Shown here: one piece after another, positions 24,225 to 36,933 of the stretch
Layout of the letters: each line of letters starts with the position of its first letter
Position numbering within the stretch: position 1 is the first letter of the stretch
The notes under the pieces: model-generated
The model's database searches: none
What the model saw: only the letters and a program-made list of their open reading frames with translations
What the model was told of the DNA's origin: nothing
Assembly (NCBI RefSeq): GCF_021130785.1
Contig: NC_060213.1
Span: 118,549,001-118,613,000, forward strand
Direction of reading: 5' to 3'
DNA length: 64,000 nt
From: Homalodisca vitripennis
Taxonomy: Eukaryota; Arthropoda; Insecta; Hemiptera; Cicadellidae
Program-made: the position numbers and the translations under genes

Positions 24225-24680
24225 TTCATAGTGAGAAAAAGGCAAAATGAACTATGCTACTGGAAATATCTAAGACCGAAAGAAGATTACAAGAGACGTA
24301 TCTAGGTTCTGAATGTTAACAAAAGTAGGTTTTAGAGACCGACAAATGTATGTATGAATGTATATATTCTATTTATCAGGACAAAGTAGCACAATCTACT
24401 ATGGCACTTAAATATCTTAGACCGGAAGTCAATGTTCTTTGCAGGTGTAGGTTTCGTAGATCGGCACATACTCACGAACCCACGATATATGTTTTATTGA
24501 TTCAATATGCAAAACTAAACTACGGTATAGCACCGTAAATCGTTACATTATAAGTAAATTTAAACGCTCAGAATGAACACGTTTTGACCAAAATAGGTTT
24601 CTCAGTTATAATTAAATAAATAATATATTTCCTTCATTGGGCAACCAGACAAATTCAACTATGGCACTAAACATATATTA
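24225..24680 (+). repeat. Degenerate ~125-145-bp tandem repeat, about 4 units
   Basis: Variants of CAAAATGAACTATGGCACT followed by AAATATCTTAGACC occur near 24245, 24388, 24512 and 24652. After them come variants of AAAAGTAGGTTTTAGAGACCG (near 24317, 24440, 24590). Similarity is moderate, indicating an old array. Confidence 0.6.
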
Positions 24681-26223
24681 GACCAGAATTAGATCATAAT
24701 TTCTTTTAAATCAAATGAATTTTTTGAGATCTATGTATAAACCTTCTTTATAGGATCAAAGGGGTGAACACAGCTGGGGCATCATAAATATAATTAATTT
24801 GAAACAAAAATGTTGCTAAAAACACAAAACTTTATATAGACGTTAGTCCCTTAACGTCTGATCCTCCAATTACAATTACTGAAATAATATGATTTTGCTC
24901 GTATGACTACTTAAGTTTGACAAATATCATCGGAAACCATCATAATGCATCAAGTTTTGTGACTAAGTAGGCTAAGGACTTTGATTATAACATTGCGAAG
25001 CCACAGGTATCATCTAGTATAAATATAATTAATAAAATACAAAGTATTATAGTATTAGCAGTTTTAATAATATAATTATTTCCTACCACTGAGTGTTGCT
25101 GTAAATTTCCCATAGAATAAATCTTAAGTTATGAGGGGAGAAATAGCAAATTTCACTTATAAAACCTGCAGTTTAATCTCAAATTAAATATTTGTTTACT
25201 AATATGAGTAGGATAAGTTTAGTTGTTAAAGAACGCAATGAGTTAAAATAGAAATTATCACTGTTAGTGGGTGGGAGCAAGCTCCGATCCGGGAAACACG
25301 AGTATTGTTTAATGTCATTCTTTGTCCCTTTACAATATAACATACTCTATTGCGAAACGGTTTATAAATAAACTTTACTAACATAGTTCTCTTCCATGCA
25401 ATGTTTTACTCTTTTGTTAACATTTATTGAGGTCAACCAGTGTGTTCAACAGCTTCAATATTGAAACAAACATATCAAAATTCCATGTCATGATCTTTGC
25501 TCCGCTGCCTGCAGACTCAGAATGTGGCCTCTGCTGTTATGTTGAGATTCAAAATCAGGAAGAAGGTTCTGATAACGGCGTATTACGTATTGATTTAGTC
25601 CCGCCATACCTACGGAGAGGTATTTTGGGGTACCTGTGCTAACAAACCGTTGTTGAGGGTATTTAAACTGCAGAAGCAAGTGTTTATAATAATAGCTCAT
25701 GTGAATTTTATAATCTTGTACAGAAACCTTCAAAAACCTTCTCTAATATCCAAAAAAGTCTCTATATTTTCTAAGAAATCTCTGTTCTATATGCATAAAT
25801 TTGCCAAGACAACTGTCCAATACATTTGTTTGTATGAGACCACAGGCAGATGAAACTACTGAAGTGGTAAACACAGAACAGTGGATTACAAACATCTGAC
25901 CTCTCAGGCAGTTGTTCATTTCATCAAAAACCTGGCCAATGGCATAAAAAAATTACCCCAAAATAACCCAATGTGCTGAAAACTCCTACGAAAAGCTTTT
26001 TAGCTTTCCAAGCATTTTATAGTATTACAGAGTGTTCATTTCACTGGAAGATCGCCTAATCAGAAGATTGACTTCGGCGATGCAGATAGAAAATTGGCAC
26101 AGTGATGAAGCATGCAAGAATGTTGAAATATATATTTGAGTGCGATGTGGTGAGAGAGTAAAACATTTAAGGTCTCAACTTTAACTCAAAATATTGACGT
26201 TTGCTATGCATGTATATCATGTC

Positions 26224-26315
26224 TCCGCAATAAATATTGATTGATAAAATAAATAATACACTACTGGATTCCGCAATAAATATTGATTGATAAAATAAAT
26301 AATACACTACTGGAT
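26224..26315 (+). repeat. Perfect 46-bp tandem duplication
   Basis: Two adjacent copies of a 46-bp unit starting TCCGCAATAAATATTGATTG and ending CTACTGGAT, at 26224 and 26270. I see no difference between the copies. Confidence 0.95.
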
Positions 26316-29300
26316 TCTGCACAATAATCTCTTAGAACAAGAACATAAACTATTCTCTACCATTCCTCAGGTAAGTAAGACGTATTGTAAGAAAACATTG
26401 TATATCTCGTTTTATTTTTATCTCGTTCTTATATTTTTATAACTTTATATACTTATTCCTCTATGGCTGTCCACAAACGCACAGAAATACATACTCATGT
26501 ACACGAGTGCACATACACTTATTACATGTCAATCTACTGGCTTCGTTACTCTAATGTTTCTAAAAGCACACGATGCGCAGCTTAAAAGTTTATGATTAAG
26601 AAGTAAATTCAAGGACAATCGATCCAAAAACTTTAAAAGTAAATAAAAGATTACGTAAAGCTAATGAGTCAGTTGGCTTAGTACTACTTAACTATCACCG
26701 GTAAAGTGATTAGTCTTGTTGCTTTGAAAGTCTTATTGACTGTATTTAAATAGCGATAAAGTACGAATAACGTTGATTCGTTAATATGTATTTCACCCAT
26801 TTCATTTCGAAGATTGGAATTTAAAAAATATATTAGAATTTTCGAATGTGGTACATAAAATATATTAACCATGGCAACTGTTGCATAAATTAATCCATTA
26901 TATAGATTTTTCTGTCGATAACTAGTGAATTATCGGCAGTCTTATTTTGCTCAATCTTAAGCTGTCTACTTTAACCATAAATTATGTAAAATCATCAACA
27001 GATAATACTGTTCTGAAATAACTGGAAAGTACACATTTTTATAAAAAGATAACCATGGCCAAGGAATTTGTAAGGACGGTAAGTTGCATTAAGAAAGTTT
27101 GAATAGAGTCAGAACGTGTGGATAGTTAAATTATTTAAAATTTACACTCTACTTAACTTTGATAAGAATTAGCTAAACTTTACCTAAGTATTATTGTAAA
27201 TCTTGTTGAACTTACAAATACCCTTTTCTGTACTGAATTTTCGTAATTTTACTGAAGTTTTCAATGCTTATAACTTTGAATAAATGTGTTAATTGCACTA
27301 ATAAATGTTCTATTTAGGCGTGTCTAATAAAAATGAAAAGAATACAAATATTAAAAGTATTTGTGTATGGAATGTTTCAAAACATTTATTTTTCTCAAGT
27401 TAAAAACCTTTTGACAATGGTTAAGAATACTAAACAAGTTAATGATAATATTAAAACTATATTAAAAACAGCAAAGCACTAAAACATGAAATATAAATAC
27501 AAAAATTAGCCTACTACTACTGACAATGGATGAAAGCTCTAAAACGGTATTATTCAAATAGAGATGTTTCGTAAGTTGCAGACGACTTCTGATATCTGAC
27601 CTGAAAACAAAACAAATATGATATTAGAATGGACATCGCAAAACATGGAGGAACGCAATTGTAACATTCCAAGTGAAGGAATTTTTGTTATGTGTCCAGA
27701 TCATTTCATTATTATAAACATTCTCTATTTAGTGATCCTCTTCAGGATTCATTGCCAACAATTAATTTTACACGGAAAATTTAATTTGATCCCAATATTA
27801 GCTTGTGTACAATAGAACTGCGCTTATAGCAGAAAGTTTTGTAGGTGTGAGTTTGTTTCTTCAGTGTATAGTTTAAAATCCAGACAACTTGTTGCCTGCT
27901 CAGTAATTACGATTGGTTATACGGCTGGGCGGTTAGGCTGATCATCTGTGTTTTCTATGACTGAGTAAACATAGATATGTGTTTAAGGGTTTTTCTTATG
28001 TCATGTTCAATCCTATAATTTCATACATGCGATATTTACCATTTTTCTTGCTCTTATTAATAGTACAAGATATCAATAATAATGTAAAAATTCCAACATT
28101 TTCTCATTGCACTGATCCAAGGCACAGTTTTATTTAAAAAGTTCTCATCACCATTGATTTTCACTGAAGTCTTTTCAAAAGAAAACTAGTGTGACAGAAA
28201 TTATACAAATCGTTTTCCAGTCTCAACATCATGACCTGCAAAATCATTATTGCTCCCATAATAATAGTATTAGGGCAATTTCAGTAGGAGCTGAATAAAA
28301 GTTTAATGGTTTGCATCTACTTTTCTTGCAGCTAACTTCTCGAATCGGCACGATAAAAAGCTACAATCGGAAGTTAAGTAAATAAACAATTGACTGATTG
28401 TTGGGGCTGTTTGAACGTTTATATGTTACGATCGATTCTGCTGGAACTTCGATATCTCATGCTACGCCTTTTATTAAATATATTCATTTACATCCGTTCA
28501 GTGGTTATATCAGAGACCTAATGCAAAAAAAACAGTATATTTTAAGTGTATAAATGTCTTCAAATTAATTCAAATCACAACTAAATCAAATTAGAACTAT
28601 ACCCATGTCACATGGATTTATTACACTTTTAAAAACGTTAGGCAAGCTCTCGAACCAATGCCTGATTTCGCTACTGACGCAAAGGTAGCTTGGCTGACCA
28701 CAAACCAATAAAATCAACTAAACCCAGCTGCTTCCTTGTAACAGTCATGCTCAGGAAAAGTAGGTCTGCTTATTTTGCCTTGAAATAGTTTTATACTGCG
28801 TAACGCTAAGCAAATCAAAATGTTTTCAAAGCGAACACCTTACTATTAACATTTTTCATTTATATATAATGTTATTTTCAATATGGAGATGTGATATAAA
28901 TAAAATCGTACTATTTTATTAGTTGAACTATTGAGTTTATTACATCGTAAAGATGTCATTAATTTTTCATGAATGTGCAAACATAGTGCAGTATAATTTT
29001 ACATCAGAATCTAAGTCAGATTACAATTTGTCCTAATTATAGCTGTGTTGTATTTTACTATTGCTAAAGGCAACAAGCATCCAGAATTTTTTTATAGAAT
29101 TGTGAAAGAATTGAGGACTTAAATGAATATACATTTAATTACTTATTAGACATTGCTACAATGTATCCATTAAACATTTCCGCAAATGTAATTTTAGTGT
29201 ATATGTAACTTTATCGTATAAACCTTTAGTAGTACTCTATCATATAACAACTTTATACCAGAGGTTTTGTAAAAATATCACACAAATAAAAAAAGGATGT

Positions 29301-29989
29301 TCAATATTATTTTTAGGCTTTTTTAACATAATAAAAGAAATCATAACACAAAACTAAAGTATATCTTACAAAATCCTCTAGTGTAAAGATGTATAAGGGG
29401 TCAATGTCATGCATGAAAAGTTTTAATTCTGTACATTTTGTAGATTTTAATAATGGGTGCAACTTAACATGACGGAGATAGGGATATTACAGTGACTTGC
29501 TACCCATAAAATAGGCTTCATTTGATGCTTAAAACAAAATTAAAAATATGAGTCGTGGTTTCGGGCCTTTGCAGTGAAATTAGCTAATAACTACTGATAT
29601 TAAAATAGAATTAATTAGAACCTAATTACTGTAATCATATAAATAAGCCTCTGTCTATAAAGTTTCATCACGTTATCATCCGGTAATAGTACAATTTAAC
29701 AAACAACGCCTATAGTGTTCATATTCAGTAGTTTTCTTTTGCGTTGAATTTTTTTTCTTTAAACAACAGCTGTTTTAGAAATAGCTTATTTATATAGAAC
29801 TTGCTTGTTTTAAAAGTTATTAAAAGTCAAAGTGAAATTTATTATGTTTGCTACTTAATCATACGCTGCAATATAATTTTAAAACTACAATTACGATAAA
29901 ACAAAAGGAATCTTGATATCTGTATTTTATAATATTTGTTAAATGTATAAATATGTATAAGTAATATATAAGTATATTTGATTATGGAC

Positions 29990-30175
29990 AGTTAGACCTG
30001 TAGCCGTACAGTAGAGATAACACTGCTCTATATCCAATATATCATTATCCGATACCAGACTACAACAGGATGCAGTTGTGTTTATTTTGGCGTGAAACTG
30101 TGTTATAACTCCATCGACTGATATGTTGAATTGTTACCAATGTTGTTTTATTTGTGGATTTTCGTTCCTACCGTG
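29990..30175 (-). other. Conserved block 3 of the duplication, possible exon
   Basis: Over about 185 bp this matches 55860-56045 at roughly 83% by eye. On the minus strand one frame is open in both copies without indels: FNISVDGVITQFHAKINTTA here, against FNISVDGVIKQFYAKINTTA in the other, continuing to a shared EQCYLY(C/Y)TATGL. Many substitutions are amino-acid-changing, so coding is unproven. I recognise no domain. Confidence 0.4.
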
Positions 30176-31216
30176 TTGTCTTTTTACTTTTATATTCTGA
30201 GAAATTTATAATATTTTTTTCTTTATCAATTACGAAGTAACAGTGTATAATGCCTAACACACGATTAGGTTTTCTTTATAATAATTATAATTCTTTCTTT
30301 TTGAATAAAAACACAACTATTTTATTTTGACCTCAGTTGCGAGGCTAAATTTGTTTAAAAGATGGATTGTTAGTACATGTTTTAAAACTCGGTTTTCAAA
30401 ACTCAAGTGATGGAAAACCAAATAAAGGTGTCTTTACAATATCGATTTCTCGTCGGAAAAACCATCAAATCAATAAATGATCACGGAATTGACGTTGATC
30501 TTGTATTTGAAGTTACTGCTATGAAATGAATTATATTGAGAGTAATATGTTTTTCTTGTATACATTTTAACTCGTTTTCATACTTGTTATTGTATAAAAC
30601 ATTCTCTTATAGCATCTTTGATCGTTGTGTCCACACCATGCGGTACATTGGTTGAACAATCCTACAAACATCCATGAATGGCTGTTAAATTGATTAAATA
30701 TCAATATACTATTTGTAGTAATTCTGAATAATGAATTTTTTTAAAGCTTTTTTATATTTAATATTATTGTTCCATATAATTATCTATGGTTACTTATTTA
30801 GGGTTAGGTGTAAGAGGTGATTGAGTAGTGCTAGCCTCGTCAATTGTAAAATTGTTAATATGTACAGGACATTTTTGGTTTAAATTATGTTAAAAATAAG
30901 CGTAAGTTCGATCCTAAGGATTCCGTTATTAGTAAGATGGTTTCTTAAAACCAGGCACGTAATATTAGCTTCATAAATGTCTACACTCGTCCTGCTGAAC
31001 ATAGGTGTTTATGATTACTACATATACCGCGATTATCGCTACGCAGTTGCCTGTTCTCATTCTTTCCTGCTCCTCGACAAACGGTATTTTGTACAACGTC
31101 AGCAACGTAAATTAAATTGATTATGAATAAATAAAGGGTGGCAATTATCCTATACCTGGCGTTCCAGCTGTCGAACGATTAAATATAAAAATATACTACT
31201 TTTAGTTTATCAAACT

Positions 31217-31500
31217 TTAAACGAAAAAATCCGTATTTTCAATAGACTTTCTGGTATTTATCACATCAGGGGACGTGTCATCTGCAAACATAAGGTACTT
31301 AAATTTTAAGATTCTACCAATATCATAAAAGTATAGAAGAAAAAGTAAAGGGGCCAAAGTAAGAACCTTGAGAGACACGGATACAGCTTTAAACGGTAAG
31401 GATAGAGATCCATCATATTTGACTGAATGTTCTCTGTCAATGAAGTAGTTCGAAATCCACATGAGCAAAGGGCCTGACACGCAAAGCCCTCCAGTTTATC
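31217..31500 (-). pseudogene. Non-LTR reverse transcriptase fragment
   Basis: An 87-codon minus-strand frame resembles the middle of a Jockey/CR1-type RT. It shows the LLMWISNYFIDREHSVKYDG segment, a damaged PQGS region (VSLKVLTLAPLLFLLYF) and the box C motif as YLMFADDT. Everything upstream and downstream is gone. It lies inside the duplicated segment. The paralogous position (about 58400-58460) keeps only the outermost bases (CTTTCTGGT, then a related GTCTTGAAGATGTACTTAA), so the insertion probably predates the duplication and was deleted in copy B. Confidence 0.75.
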
Positions 31501-32972
31501 ATTTACATTGTCGAGTTTATTCCCACATATTGAATATTTTTGTGTTCTTTGTAATATATCTAATATCTTAAGTATTCTAGACTTGAAGATGATGATTGCA
31601 ACTCTAGAAACCTAGTGATATAATTTGGTAACATTTAACAATTGCAAATATCCAAAAGGATCTATGTGGTCGTCACGGAGCAGAGAGAGAGACAGTGTCA
31701 TGACCCAGCTGAATCGAGGGTCGCTGAGATGGATAAAAAAGGTGATGCGCGAGTTTACGGACCCATTCTCTACTGTAGGTAGGTACACTTAGGTAGATAC
31801 ACATTAGTGCTTTTCATTTTCGCACCAAATCACGTTTTCCCTGCGTTTTTTATTGGTATAAAGTAGCACTGAATGACTGTAATTTCCAGGAAATTTACCG
31901 ATGGAGTGAGGATAAAATATAAAACTCCATGTTTTACCCAGCAGTTGGATGATAATTGCTGATGCCAACACAATATAAACTAGATATTATTGACAGCAAA
32001 ACCGGTATCACTGAGGGTGCAATGCCATCCAAATATAGCGCTTTCCCTACAACTAATTTTACAACTCAGTGTAGATTTAAAAACATCATGCGAGAAATCT
32101 TAACTCTTAACATTAAATGTGCATTTTCGGTAAGAGCTTGTCTATTAATGTAATATAAGTACAATTTAAATATAGAAGCTACCTCACTGATTCGTGACTG
32201 CAAAACTTTCCTCATAAGATATGAATTTGGAAATACAGATGGTAAAACTTCTTTATTGTCTATCATATATTGTACGGAGTGGGCAGAAGGAAAACTCATA
32301 TTTTGTTGCCACAGTCATACAAAGTAATATCGTTTGCCAGGTTATGACCGAATAACTTTACGATAAAGTTTTATTTGGAGAAATATACCAGCAATATTGT
32401 TTGTTCCTATTATCGAATAACTATAAATGATTACCCATATTTAAGTGGTTATATGTTTTAATGAATAAAAAAAACATAAATACAGTATATATATACATAC
32501 ACTATTATAATGCAAAAGATTTCCGCAAAATAACGTAACATAAAAGTGGATAATATAATTTGAGTGTGCAATAATTTAAAATGTACGATGTATTAAAGTG
32601 TATTTATAATTAGTATATATTAGCTATTTATATCTGAATATGTTTGTATCTGTTATACTGTCTATGAGGCGGGATGTTGTTATATTGAAGTGATTAGTTT
32701 AAAAATAAAATATTATTAAGCAAGGTGTGTAATTACTGTCACGTTATTCAATTAAAGATAAACTAATTGCGTAATGTACGAATGTAATATTTTTTAATAA
32801 CTACATTGCATCACAACTTCTAAAACATTTACGGTACATACTGTAGAAGCTCTTTTCTGATTGGAAATATTTATAAATTAAAAATAAAACACTCTAATTA
32901 TATACTTTTTATTTCTGCGAGGCCTACCGTGCTCTAGCAACACATCATCAGACTCATTTGTATTTTGTATTG

Positions 32973-33085
32973 TGTTATTCACATCTTGGCCCACACATAC
33001 TGTTGTGTTACGTACTGTTACTGCTAGTTGGGTTATTCACACATTATCCATCATATTCATTACTGTTACGTACTGCTATTGCTAA
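32973..33085 (+). repeat. Two-unit imperfect repeat
   Basis: GTTATTCACATCTTGGCC with ACGTACTGTTACTGCTAG is followed by GTTATTCACACATTATCC with ACGTACTGCTATTGCTAA: two imperfect units of about 58 bp. Confidence 0.6.
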
Positions 33086-33109
33086 CTATATTATACATAA
33101 TTTGAAATT

Positions 33110-33275
33110 TCTCCATGATCCTTTGTTTCGGATTGCATCAATGGTAATAGCTAACATAAGAGCAGCTCGGCCTCCCTCAGGGTCGATGCTTGGATACTGT
33201 TATGGTTATGGCCGTAACGCCTCCGAAACTGCTTAATGGTTATGGACATATTTTAGTTTAATATCTAACAAGAAA
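33110..33275 (+). other. Conserved block 6 of the duplication (about 91% identical)
   Basis: About 137 bp from ATGATCCTTTGTTTCGGATT to the TTATGGACATA word match 59828-59965 with only about a dozen differences, while both flanks have diverged strongly. In the plus strand both copies can encode MV(I/M)ANIRAAR then PSGSMLGYCYGYGRNASETA. Copy A stops right after, and copy B runs on for 34 codons. It could be a short coding exon, a structured RNA or a regulatory element; I cannot decide. Confidence 0.5.
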
Positions 33276-34370
33276 ATTTAACAGTGAAATCGAAAGAGGT
33301 AACATGTAATTGGAAAATCTTATGGAAATTAATTATATACAGCCACTTAATGAAGAAATTGGGTAGTTCGTTTACTCAATGACTTGCCTTGACCGTGCTG
33401 TAAAAACCTAGACAGAGGAACTAGGTCTATTCGATGGCATTTATTAGTGAGCCTGTTGTTTCCTCGGAAAACTCTACATGCTTAGAGAACAGACAAAAAC
33501 AACATTTTTGTTGTACTGTTAAAAATATAAACAAACCCCTTTTGAAGAACGTATTTGCGAATTAAAAAGAATCAGTCACTATAACTGTTATAACAAATGA
33601 GCAGAAATTGTGTTTAAGAGCAAATAATACGTCAATAAATACATAGAAAATAATTATTAATCATTTTCTTCCATTGAAAAACTCAGCATGAATACTAAAC
33701 ATAACTAAACCACTTACAGAAGTCGAAATTCAATAAACGAACATAATAATGTTACGTAATTATATATGCATGAGGTTATTTAAATCACGCAATGTATCGG
33801 CTTTTAATGCAAAACTACTGCTAGAGAAAACAAACACGAGTTGTACAAGCAAGAAAGAAATATATTGCAAGAACGAGAACGCTTTACAATAAAGTACATA
33901 AAGGTCAGTTCTCTGTTCTGGTTTGTGCATCCAGAAATGTAGTATACGAGATTTTTTACATCAAATTTAGATCCTTTGACCAATATACCAACTCCCGTAG
34001 GGTGGTTTGTGAAGATTTATTTGTGTATTACATAAAATACATATATTTTTTACATACATTATATCTTAGTAATGTAAAAGAACCCTTATTAACATTAATT
34101 ACATATAATGTAATTTTTACATTTAAAATAACCATTTACATTATACTAGTTGGAGAACGACATAATTTTGAATGTTTTGAATGACAAGTCTATCTTTTAA
34201 ACTAATATTTTTGTTATGAATGTGTTTTGAGTATAGTTATTTTAAGAATTTCAATTAATTTTCCAGTATGTAAATATTATTATTCAGTAACAATACTAGT
34301 GCAGACGTGCTCAAAATTTCACTGAATGATTAAGTTTCTACACTGCGAACTTTTTTTATTACAGCTTAAT

Positions 34371-35509
34371 ATCTATTGCCAAATTTAAAGGATAATAATT
34401 ATACATAAGGAAAATATATACATGAGTATGTAAGATGACTCACAAAAACACTAGTACCAATTTTTGGCGTGTTCAGATACAAAGAGGTCGGGAATTATCC
34501 AGTATACTGACAGTATCTCTAAAGCCTCTGGGTAGTACTCAAATTTTAAGATCAGATAAGCTCTTTAGCATATTTTTTAACAACTCTTGACCACTGAGGT
34601 TTAAATATAAATTGCTCTTAAAACCTAAAAGTAATCACTATAATAAACTTACACTATAATAACCTATTGAATGCCTGCAATCGTGGTTCAGGCGACTACA
34701 TACTTCAGAATACCTAACATTACAACAAATGCATATTATTCAGTAACAATAACTCGACACCCCTTCGTGGGGGGGGGGAGGACCCACATACTGATCGGCT
34801 TATCGAAACGCAAACTTTGCAGACAGCATTACATCTACTATGGTTGGATATTTCAGTTAAAAAACCCATTTTGTTAATTTGTTAAAACATTTTAAAATTT
34901 ATTGCAATTGTCATGAACTTTATTTAGCACCTGACAGGACATTTTGAACGATATATTTATTCTCGGTATACGATAGAACTCATAGTGTCCATGTTCAGTG
35001 TCCGTGGGTGTGTTTTTGTTTAGTATTTTGTAACTAAAATAACACAGGAACGTTTTCATATGTTCCAAAGACGATGGTTAGAAAAGTAATGGGCTATGGA
35101 ATATAAAGATGATATCCCCACAGCTTTAACGATGGGGCTATATTATCCACCCATTACGGTTCTATTCATTTTCAACATTCTGTTGCGTTAATACGAGAAT
35201 ATACCTGAATATATTATTATATAGCTTATTTGTAAAAAAATGTAAACTTAAAATATGTCATCTGAGGTTCATAGCTAATGTCAGTCTTAGCGCAAGCAAA
35301 ACCATTCATATTCAACATCAGTATTGTATTAAATGCAAGCACGAGGAAAATTGTATAATTGTGAACAAAACTATTTATATTATTTTATATGTAAACAAAA
35401 TACTATTTTTATGTGAAGCTTTTGGGTGCGTATCACCCAACGTTGAAAGAATAGTGCACTAAATTAGGTGCCAAAGAATCTTTTAGTTAATAACAATGCT
35501 ATGAATCGG
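34371..35509. other. AT-rich interval, no recognised gene
   Basis: 1.1 kb with a short poly(G) run near 34768-34778. Open frames (34671-34877) show no motifs. Confidence 0.55.
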
Positions 35510-36070
35510 TATTTGTTAAAAGGGCATCAGTCATGAAAAGTAAACTTTCGGAAAACTTGATAAAACCGATTTAAATATCATATAGTAAATGTAAAATTCC
35601 TAAATAAATATGCATTGCATTTTCTGCCTTATTTTTAACAATCCCGATATAAAGATTTCAAATTTTTATCAAAATTTCAAATTTTTATGAATTTTTAAAA
35701 ATGTGTGACTTATGCCCTTTTAACAAATTTTCAATATGTCACATGAAAAAAATAGTGTTAACACTCATAATTTATAAAAAAAACATTTATTTTTAAAGAT
35801 ACAATGAGTACAGAATTATTGGTATAGGCCTAAGCTTAAATTATGTTACTTAAACAATTTTTTTTAAACTCCTTATCATAGAAAAGAAACTAAATTTGTG
35901 CCCTATTGTAGGTTTTTGTTGATACTTATCACTCATCTTCTTCTTGCATATTAATATTTTCCATTACAGGCCATTCTAAAATATCATTATAAAATTGTCT
36001 GTTCTCATGAAGTACATACTGAATGACTTTTCTTAAATCTTGGAGTTTTGATTTTTTTATAGGCACTATT
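35510..36070 (-). mobile_element. Remnant of a DNA transposon related to the 50.4-52.7 kb element
   Basis: The left end reads TTTGTTAAAAGGGCATCAGTC (35513 onwards). An inverted copy of nearly the same word (GACTTATGCCCTTTTAACAAA) lies at about 35708-35728, mirroring the repeated subterminal motif of the element at 50402-52729. At 36058-35932, minus strand, a C-terminal coding piece remains. The remnant ends in the C-rich run at 36072, where the rest of the element is lost or unassembled. Confidence 0.6.
35932..36058 (-). pseudogene. C-terminal exon of a transposon protein (same family as 51-52 kb)
   Basis: A minus-strand frame of about 40 codons reads PIKKSKLQDLRKVIQYVLHE and then RQFYNDILEWPVMENI, ending in an acidic tail (MQEEDE) before TGA. 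It aligns with the last exon at 50903-50797 (PISEEKFNDIKALKQF with AKAYFDSLP): a shared Pro-Ile, a Lys-hydrophobic-x-Asp-hydrophobic core and a terminal Phe-Tyr/Tyr-Phe-Asp. It sits next to TIR-like motifs at 35513 and 35728, as in the other element. The upstream exons are missing beyond the poly(C) tract. Confidence 0.55.
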
Positions 36071-36071
36071 T

Positions 36072-36179
36072 ACCCTCTCCCCCCCCCCCCCACCCCCCCC
36101 CCCCCCCACCCGCCCCCCCCCCCCACCCCCCCCCCCCCCCGCCTCCCCCCCAAAAAACCCCCCCCCCCCCCCACCCCCA
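36072..36179. repeat. Poly(C) low-complexity tract
   Basis: About 108 bp of almost pure C with scattered A, G and T. Such tracts are often sequencing or assembly noise, and this one truncates the transposon remnant on its left. Confidence 0.95.
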
Positions 36180-36365
36180 GACCTTTCCCTTTAAAATTTT
36201 AGCTTGTTTTTATTCAGTGATAAAATACTTTATATCTGTGGTACAAAGATGAGAGGAAATCGTGAATAGGCGAGTGAAACCCAGCATAAATTGTTTTATT
36301 TATTATTTACTCCACGGATAATTACGCAAAAACTGTCCATAAATTTTACGTCGGTATGGAAAAGC

Positions 36366-36933
36366 TTGTGGTGACTGCCCACCACATTTATCAGACCGCC
36401 GAATCAACGATTAGAACCGGTCTTTCTGATAAGCCGCGTGCGGATGGGAGGACCGGTGGTCTGATAAGGAGGAGTCTAGATTGAGTCAGGGACCAGTGAG
36501 GACGTCTGATCGGCGAGTGGCGGTGACGGAAATTATTACCTGTCCGCAAGTCTTATTTTTATTATTTATGTTAAGAATTGTGTGTCACACTATGGATTGA
36601 TTTAATAATCAGGGGGGGGTTAGGTGCCGGAAAATTATAGGGGGGTAATTGTAAATTCTAAATTGTTAGTATGTCGGGGCGGGTTTGGTCGTAAATGGTA
36701 GGTTCGGGGTGTCGGTAAGTGTAAATTATCTTTGGCGTTATTAAATTGTTTTACGATTTACTTTTACTGTTTTGTGCTTAAATTATAACTTAAAATTCTT
36801 ATCTAAGGCTGGCAGGAGAATATTGGTGTAATTAGGATTATGGTCGCTCCACGGTCTTCATCGTGCAGGCGGGTACAAGCCTAGGCCTGCACGGTGACAC
36901 GTTGCTTCCAAAAAATCCATCCCAATCGTCACA
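36366..36933 (+). repeat. 5' LTR of the gypsy element
   Basis: 568 bp, nearly identical to 45887-46446 (560 bp). The differences are mostly single-base indels in homopolymers, which suggests young age or sequencing error rather than long decay. Confidence 0.95.

Larger units (their letters stand above)
23744..28199. other. AT-rich interval with degenerate repeats, no recognised gene
   Basis: 4.4 kb with no coding region I recognise. It includes a degenerate ~140-bp repeat (24225-24680) and a perfect 46-bp duplication (26224-26315). Open frames such as 25427-25642 and 27618-27815 carry no motifs. Confidence 0.5.
28200..34370 (+). repeat. Segmental duplication, copy A
   Basis: Collinear with 54060-60960. 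Matching blocks occur in the same order: 28420-28560 with 54285-54420, 28650-28830 with 54505-54690, 29990-30175 with 55860-56045, 30600-30800 with 57720-57900, 31020-31200 with 58190-58385, 33110-33275 with 59815-59985, 33840-33965 with 60510-60670 and 34240-34350 with 60828-60945. Between blocks the copies have diverged to barely recognisable AT-rich DNA with many indels. I cannot identify a gene in it, but the block pattern is what an old gene duplication or duplicated regulatory region would leave. Confidence 0.8.
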
